Assembly: GCF_000283655.1 (NCBI RefSeq)
Contig: NC_016622.1
Coordinates: 2,492,501-2,556,500, forward strand
Reading direction: 5' to 3'
Length of the DNA: 64,000 bases
DNA from: Azospirillum lipoferum 4B
GTDB lineage: Bacteria > Pseudomonadota > Alphaproteobacteria > Azospirillales > Azospirillaceae
The position numbers were made by a program, and so were the translations under genes. Below the pieces are notes generated by a model. The model was not told the DNA's origin. It saw only the letters and a program-made list of their open reading frames with translations, and did no database searches. Positions within the stretch are counted from its first letter, which is position 1; each line of letters opens with the position of its first letter. Of this stretch, positions 62,705 to 64,000 are shown one piece after another.

Positions 62705-63262
62705 TCAGAGCCGCGCCAGCAGCCCCTGGAACCAGGCCAGACGGTCTTCGGCCTGGGCGATGTCCAGATCGAGCCAGGAGGCGAAGTGGCTGTCGCTGCC
62801 GACGTCGCTGCCGACATCGGCCCGCTTCAGATCGCCCAGCCGGGCCAGCTCGGTCTCGCAGAGAGCCACGAGATTGTCGATCTGGTCGCGCTGCGACTCG
62901 ACGTCCAGCAGGTGCAGGAAGCGCAGCTTCAGCGCGATGACCAGCTTGTTCAGCCCGTCGGCCGACGGCGCGCGGACATTGGCACGCATCAGCGTCCCGA
63001 ACTCCGCCCGGCCGGCGTCGGTCGGCCCCAGCAGGGCATTGTCTTCCATGCCGCTGCCGTCCAGCGCCTCGATCAGCCCCTCGTAGCGCAGCATCTCCAG
63101 CGAGGTGCCCATCAGGTCCAGCGACGGCCCCATGATGCGGTCGAGGAAATGACGCACCGAGCCGGCCAGATCGGCGTAGCGCAGCGGACCGCCCTGGATC
63201 AGGGTGCCCAGGACGACGAGGCGCACGGCCTCCTTCGGCATCAGCGAGTTGTCACGGTACAT
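62705..63262 (-). CDS. winged-helix-like (PadR-like) hypothetical regulator
   Basis: 185 aa from ATG 63262 (upstream Met codons exist). MYRDNSLMPKEAVRLVVLGT then LIQGGPLRYADLAGSVRHFL suggests a winged helix, with GTSLEMLRYEGLIEALDG as the wing region. The C-terminal half is helical with LDLDIAQAEDRLAWFQGLLA. It resembles uncharacterised alphaproteobacterial proteins annotated near PadR. Operator-like palindromes lie upstream, so self-regulation is possible. Inference only. Confidence 0.6.
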   Translation of the reverse strand: MYRDNSLMPKEAVRLVVLGTLIQGGPLRYADLAGSVRHFLDRIMGPSLDLMGTSLEMLRYEGLIEALDGSGMEDNALLGPTDAGRAEFGTLMRANVRAPSADGLNKLVIALKLRFLHLLDVESQRDQIDNLVALCETELARLGDLKRADVGSDVGSDSHFASWLDLDIAQAEDRLAWFQGLLARL

Positions 63263-63355
63263 GGCGAACCCCCTGGGCGATGCCCCGGAAAGACAAAAGG
63301 ACGGCACGGCCGCAGCCGGCCCGCAGCGAAGAAACTGCGAACCGGTCGCAACACT

Positions 63356-63405
63356 ATCCCTAAGTTAGGGATGGCCGACCCATATGTCCAGAGGACAAAA
63401 TGTCC
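63356..63405. promoter_or_regulatory. palindrome and TGTCC/GGACA half-sites upstream of the winged-helix gene
   Basis: ATCCCTAA-G-TTAGGGAT (63356-63372) is a perfect 17-bp inverted repeat. Three half-sites TGTCC (63385-63389), GGACA (63393-63397) and TGTCC (63401-63405) follow at 8-bp spacing. They lie between the hemA stop and the regulator start and look like two operator sites. Confidence 0.5.
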
Positions 63406-63442
63406 CTACCGACAAAGGGGCTATTGAGGGGGAGCTTTCGCC

Positions 63443-64000
63443 TCAGGCCGCGAGCCGCAAATCCAGCCGGCTCCACACGTCCAGCAGCGCGTCCACCAGC
63501 ATGCCCATCTGCGCATCGCTGTGCAGCGGGGTCGGGGTGAAGCGCAGCCGCTCCGTTCCGCGCGGGACGGTGGGGTAATTGATCGGCTGGACGTAGATGT
63601 TATGCCTCTCCAGCAGCTCGTCCGAGGCCCGCTTGCAGCGATGGGCATCGCCGACCATCAGCGGAACGATGTGGCTGACCGACGGCATCACCGGCAGGCC
63701 GGCATCGGCGAACATCCGCTTCAGGGTGGCCGCACGCTCCTGATGCTTCGTCCGCTCGGTCTGGCTGTTCTTCAGGTGGCGGATGGAGGCCAGGGCGCCC
63801 GCTGCCAGGACCGGCGACAGCGAGGTGGAGAAGATGAAGCCGGCGGCGAAGCTGCGGACGCAGTCGATCAGCGCGGTGGAACCGGTGATGTAGCCGCCCT
63901 GCACGCCGAAGGCCTTGCCCAGCGTTCCTTCGATGATGGTCAGCCGGTCCATGGCACCGTCGCGCTCGGCCACGCCGGCGCCGCGGGCGCCGTACATGCC
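63443..64000 (-). CDS. hemA: 5-aminolevulinate synthase (C-terminal part)
   Basis: The gene runs off the right edge; 185 residues are visible. The PLP lysine motif is [20 protein letters not shown]. The rest matches [44 protein letters not shown] and [15 protein letters not shown] condenses glycine and succinyl-CoA, the first haem step in alphaproteobacteria. It precedes the winged-helix gene in the same direction. The N-terminus is outside the window. Confidence 0.95.
   Translation of the reverse strand, partial: GMYGARGAGVAERDGAMDRLTIIEGTLGKAFGVQGGYITGSTALIDCVRSFAAGFIFSTSLSPVLAAGALASIRHLKNSQTERTKHQERAATLKRMFADAGLPVMPSVSHIVPLMVGDAHRCKRASDELLERHNIYVQPINYPTVPRGTERLRFTPTPLHSDAQMGMLVDALLDVWSRLDLRLAA

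Overview
The window looks like chromosomal DNA of an alphaproteobacterium, most likely Azospirillum or a close relative in the Rhodospirillales. The evidence is high GC with strong third-position bias, a 5-aminolevulinate synthase (C4 haem pathway), a complete ccoNOQP-ccoHIS cbb3 oxidase locus beside an FNR-type regulator, groESL behind a CIRCE element, a Usg-family protein, and an alphaproteobacterial Fur/Mur-type regulator. Genus is inferred from content, not from a marker gene. I saw no rRNA, tRNA, CRISPR array, insertion sequence or prophage.

Layout. 1-6600: end of a carotenoid-desaturase-type oxidoreductase, gluQ, a 55-aa gene, an HNH nuclease, a methyltransferase remnant, accA and an ImuB-type mutasome protein whose 5' end abuts a repeat. 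6700-17800: a HupE/UreJ membrane protein, a TAXI binding protein, a GNAT enzyme, a GST-fold FzlA-like protein, an exported unknown protein, htpG, a CBS-domain histidine kinase, fur, a HAD phosphatase and a degenerate receiver. 17800-24700, mostly minus strand: sigJ with a carboxymuconolactone-decarboxylase gene, an 85-aa unknown, a DsrE-like protein, a ThiF/MoeB E1-like enzyme, a repeat-containing protein, cysK, an Rrf2 regulator, and an NfeR-like PadR regulator with a DUF2218 gene. 24800-31700: a 647-aa unknown, trxB and a four-gene oligopeptide ABC cassette. 31700-42600: a BrnT/XRE toxin-antitoxin pair, an EAL-CBS-GGDEF protein, a HerA-like ATPase, a PstS-like lipoprotein, a LysR regulator, an alcohol-dehydrogenase-like enzyme, an RsbT/RsbX-like fusion, a FixJ-like regulator with a degenerate receiver, and a DMT exporter. 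42800-46500: groEL, groES, usg, a small membrane protein and a phage-type lysozyme. 46500-55700: ctaA, an FNR-type regulator and the cbb3 locus. 55700-64000: a GNAT-like protein, two RNA methyltransferases, a thioesterase, a PotB/PotC permease pair, an Hpt-receiver protein, a winged-helix-like protein and the 3' part of hemA.

The clearest functional module is microaerobic respiration. It combines the oxidase structural genes, the copper P-type ATPase and assembly genes, an FNR-type regulator carrying the cluster cysteines, and two FNR-like boxes placed ahead of ccoN and ccoH. Haem A synthase and ALA synthase nearby fit a respiratory theme. A second module is sulfur and redox (Rrf2, cysK, MoeB/ThiF, DsrE, CMD, SigJ). 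A third theme is signalling with degenerate parts: three proteins have a receiver fold lacking the phosphoacceptor aspartate, and one RsbT/RsbX-like protein sits downstream of one of them.

GC-rich inverted repeats of one family lie between genes at five places, and one seems to have reached into the imuB 5' end. I found no undescribed defence system I could defend strongly. The best leads are the RsbT/X-like plus pseudo-receiver pair, the MoeB-DsrE-CMD-SigJ cluster, the NfeR-like regulator with its operator, and the lysozyme with a catalytic-site cysteine.
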